Shown here one piece after another: positions 6,744 to 8,795 of a DNA stretch of 8,795 nucleotides. A model generated the notes under the pieces. The model searched no databases. It saw nothing but the letters and a program-made list of their open reading frames with translations, and was not told where the DNA came from. This DNA comes from an uncultured Mollicutes bacterium. Lineage in GTDB: Bacteria; Bacillota_I; Bacilli_A; RF39; UBA660. The position numbers and the translations under genes were made by a program. Position 1 is the stretch's first letter, and every line of letters starts with the position of its first letter. The stretch lies in NCBI GenBank assembly GCA_900557675.1, contig USTO01000027.1, positions 1-8,795 on the forward strand, written 5' to 3'.

Positions 6744-8305
6744 TAATTCTTACCCCCTTTCCCATAATCCTTAAAAAACTTAACATAAATAGGCTTAGCA
6801 AATTCACCCAATATAAACATAAACACCGAAACAATAATAACAATCATCACATTACCAAAACCAATATTAGAAACAATAAAAAACTTAGACAAAGGAGTAA
6901 CTAGAACAATCAAATTAACAATAACAATACCAAGCATTCCCATATTAAGTTTTTTATTATTAAACATTAACTTTCCAATTACACATTTCTTAGGATTCTT
7001 GCAAGAATAAGCAAATAAAAGTTCGTGAATAGTCAGATAAATAAACATTAAACTACCAGCTACTCCAACATCAGCTGTCTTAGCAAAATACATAAATAAC
7101 ACTAACATAACAATCGACTTAATAACTGCTCCAATAAATATCTTTGCCGATAAAAACGGTGTAAAGAAACTATCATTGTACCTATTAGTAGGAGTATTAT
7201 CCATAATATCCTTACCACCCTTTTCAAAAGCAAGCATAATAGCTGGAATAGAATCCGTAATAAGATTTATCCATAAAAGCTGTAAAGTCGTAAAAATTTC
7301 CATATTAAGAACCATTGATACAAAAACTAAAATAACCTCCACAATATTACCAGCCAGTAAATACAAAATAATTTTCTTAATATTAGAAGTAATTCTCCTA
7401 CCCTCATACACTCCATCGACAATGGTCGAAAAACTATCATCAACTAAAATACAATCAGCAACCTTCTTAACAACCTCTGTACCAGTAATCCCCATACCAA
7501 TACCAATATCAGCCTTCTGAATAGCAGGAGCATCATTAACACCATCACCCGTCATTGCCACAACATATCCATTACTCTGAAGAGCCTCAACAATCCTAAG
7601 TTTACAATTAGGACTAACCCTCGCATATACCCTAAAATCATTCACTCTATCCTTAAGTTCACTATCTGACATAACATCTAAAGACTTGCCCTCTGTAACC
7701 AAAGCATCATCAGCCTCACCAATAATACCAACACTTTTCGCTATAGCACCAGCCGTAGTCATACTATCACCAGTAATCATAATAGGTTTAATACCAGCCT
7801 TAAGACAAGTATAAATAGCCGCAGGAACAGTCTCTCTTGGAGGATCCATCATTCCCATTAATCCCACAAATATCATATTCCTTTCCGGATCATCAACATC
7901 ACTATCCTTATAAGCAAAAGCAAGAAGCCTAAGACTCTTTTTAGATTCCTCTTCCTGAGCCTCATATACCATATTCCTAAAATCATCTGTCATCTCATAA
8001 ACATTACCATTAAGTAAATAAAACTTACAATTATTAATAACACTATCTAAACTGCCCTTTGTAAACGAATAAACCACATCATCTATCCTATTAATAGTAC
8101 TCATCATCTTCCTATCACTATCAAAAGGAACTTCTCGAATTCTTTCTCCCTTACTACCAAAATTAATACTCTCTAAAAACTTAAAAATACTAATCTCTGT
8201 CTCATCACCAATGTAACTCTCACTACTCTTAACAACATTATGACAAAAATATGCACACCTAAAAAGCATCTCACTATTCAAAATATTATCCTTTTCACTA
8301 TACAA
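6743..8305 (-). CDS. P2A-type (SERCA-like) calcium P-type ATPase, 5' end lost at a junction
   Basis: The C-terminal 520 residues or so of a pump that normally has 850-950. Present, numbered from the TTG at 8305: N-domain GDETE (33-37), FDSDRK (61-66), KGSLD (83-87, usually KGAPD), DPPRE (154-158), MITGD (176-180), TGDGVNDAP (252-260) and six C-terminal membrane segments. Ca2+ ligands match SERCA: Asn320 and Glu323 in TM5, Asn347 and Asp351 in TM6, Glu428 in TM8, so two-site Ca2+ export is predicted for the intact protein. Missing are the actuator domain, TM1-4 and the DKTGT aspartate, so this fragment could not pump. Pump-like sequence continues in frame upstream (IWVNGKL, to about 8323) and then stops at a TGA (8330-8332) in foreign DNA. 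The TTG is therefore only a nominal start. The intact gene probably exists in the source genome. Confidence 0.9.
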   Translation of the reverse strand: MYSEKDNILNSEMLFRCAYFCHNVVKSSESYIGDETEISIFKFLESINFGSKGERIREVPFDSDRKMMSTINRIDDVVYSFTKGSLDSVINNCKFYLLNGNVYEMTDDFRNMVYEAQEEESKKSLRLLAFAYKDSDVDDPERNMIFVGLMGMMDPPRETVPAAIYTCLKAGIKPIMITGDSMTTAGAIAKSVGIIGEADDALVTEGKSLDVMSDSELKDRVNDFRVYARVSPNCKLRIVEALQSNGYVVAMTGDGVNDAPAIQKADIGIGMGITGTEVVKKVADCILVDDSFSTIVDGVYEGRRITSNIKKIILYLLAGNIVEVILVFVSMVLNMEIFTTLQLLWINLITDSIPAIMLAFEKGGKDIMDNTPTNRYNDSFFTPFLSAKIFIGAVIKSIVMLVLFMYFAKTADVGVAGSLMFIYLTIHELLFAYSCKNPKKCVIGKLMFNNKKLNMGMLGIVIVNLIVLVTPLSKFFIVSNIGFGNVMIVIIVSVFMFILGEFAKPIYVKFFKDYGKGGKN

Positions 8306-8312
8306 CTTACCA

Positions 8313-8326
8313 TTAACCCAAATACT
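8313..8326. other. Chimeric junction between low-GC Gram-positive and Bacteroidetes-like DNA
   Basis: Across these bases the minus strand can be read as the interior of the P2A pump (IWVNGK, from 8323 leftward) and as the interior of the Rep protein (KQYLG, to 8316). Both families should continue on the other side and neither does. The bases 8316-8323 fit both readings, which suggests microhomology of about eight bases at the join. Base composition and codon use change at the same place. Confidence 0.75.
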
Positions 8327-8795
8327 GTTTCATCGGCAAAAACTCAACCTTAACATCCAAGCTCTTGTCTAATCCCATCTGACGAAGCAGATATATATAG
8401 AGTCGAGGTGTATTCACCTTCTTGGAATATTTAGCAATCATGGAGATATGGTGAATATATCCCTGACGCATGTCAAAAAGGCTCATAGTGAGTTTTGGAT
8501 CTATCTCAAGTATTACTTCACCCTTGATGCGTTCTACTTTCTCACCATCGCTCTTTGTATAGCCTTTCTGCGTTGTCGGAATCTCGATGTTTGAAAATAC
8601 GTGCTGTATCTTCTCTGTCTTGCTATCCGTCTTTACACGCACCGACAAGTTGAGGATATCGTTCTTCAGCGTATCACGCAGATTCTTATAATTATGAAAC
8701 TCCGTTGATACCTGAAAATCCTTGATGTCTATTTTGATGGGCGGAATCTCCATAACAGCATGCTCTATTCCTTTCTCGAAAAGATAGTCGGAACG
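8313..8795 (-). CDS. Rep_3-family plasmid replication initiator fragment (Bacteroidetes type), both ends missing
   Basis: The frame is open from the window edge to a TAA at 8313-8315, giving 160 codons; the ATG at 8753 is internal, since 14 further in-frame codons (RSDYLFEKGIEHAV) precede it. The section GEVILEIDPKL to TPRLYIYLLRQMG, with FDMRQGYIHH between, has the layout of the end of the first winged-helix domain of Rep_3 initiators, which bind iterons at plasmid origins, and FLPMKQYLG would begin the second winged helix. That domain is then cut off at the junction with the pump gene, so the stop codon belongs to the other DNA. Codons and near-balanced base use (CTG, GAT, CGC) suit Bacteroides/Prevotella rather than the AT-rich core. 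No iterons or origin are visible. The family call is from remembered motif layout and not from an alignment. Confidence 0.72.
   Translation of the reverse strand, partial: RSDYLFEKGIEHAVMEIPPIKIDIKDFQVSTEFHNYKNLRDTLKNDILNLSVRVKTDSKTEKIQHVFSNIEIPTTQKGYTKSDGEKVERIKGEVILEIDPKLTMSLFDMRQGYIHHISMIAKYSKKVNTPRLYIYLLRQMGLDKSLDVKVEFLPMKQYLG

Noticed and set aside
1..8795. CRISPR array, tRNA, rRNA or insertion sequence
   Set aside because: No regularly spaced direct repeats, tRNA-like cloverleaf, rRNA-like sequence, transposase or terminal inverted repeats were seen by eye on either strand.

Overview
The window is a compact block of AT-rich, Gram-positive-type genes, all on the minus strand, joined at its right end (about 8313-8326) to DNA of clearly different origin. 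The core (249-8323) has strong Shine-Dalgarno sites, U-tailed hairpin terminators, the standard genetic code (TGG for Trp), and a plus strand strikingly poor in G. This fits an uncultured low-GC Bacillota/Mollicutes-like gut bacterium (for example an RF39-type lineage), an assignment inferred from style and gene families rather than from a marker gene.

The core, in transcription order (right to left): (i) 6743-8305, the 3' part of a P2A (SERCA-like) Ca2+-ATPase that has lost its actuator domain, TM1-4 and phosphorylation motif at the junction; (ii) 6369-6743, a small membrane-anchored protein with one Ig-like module, translationally coupled to the pump and closed by a strong terminator; (iii) 6047-6298, a stand-alone Smr-domain protein with its own extended -10 promoter; (iv) 3922-5934, a very large type IV prepilin-like protein (GTG start, G^FTLIE site) with about four Ig-like modules and a cysteine-rich C-terminal domain; (v) 3025-3906, a second membrane-anchored, pilin-like protein ending in an Ig-like module, coupled to (iv) and closed by a terminator; (vi) 249-2867, a complete P2B (PMCA-like) Ca2+-ATPase behind an unusual structured leader.

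The theme is a cell-surface module (a pilin-like adhesin candidate and two anchored proteins sharing a YY-x-W-[AV]-[MI] type module) set between two different Ca2+ export pumps. The small Ig-like protein is in the same transcript as one pump. A functional link between Ca2+ handling and these surface proteins is an inference only.

The right flank (8313-8795) encodes a fragment of a Bacteroidetes-type Rep_3 plasmid replication initiator, open at the window edge and truncated at the junction. Because both the pump and the Rep protein are cut at the same 10-14 bases, this is best read as a chimeric join (amplification/assembly artefact, or less likely a real recombination). The left flank (1-248) also differs in base composition and may be a second foreign piece, but nothing there is recognisable.
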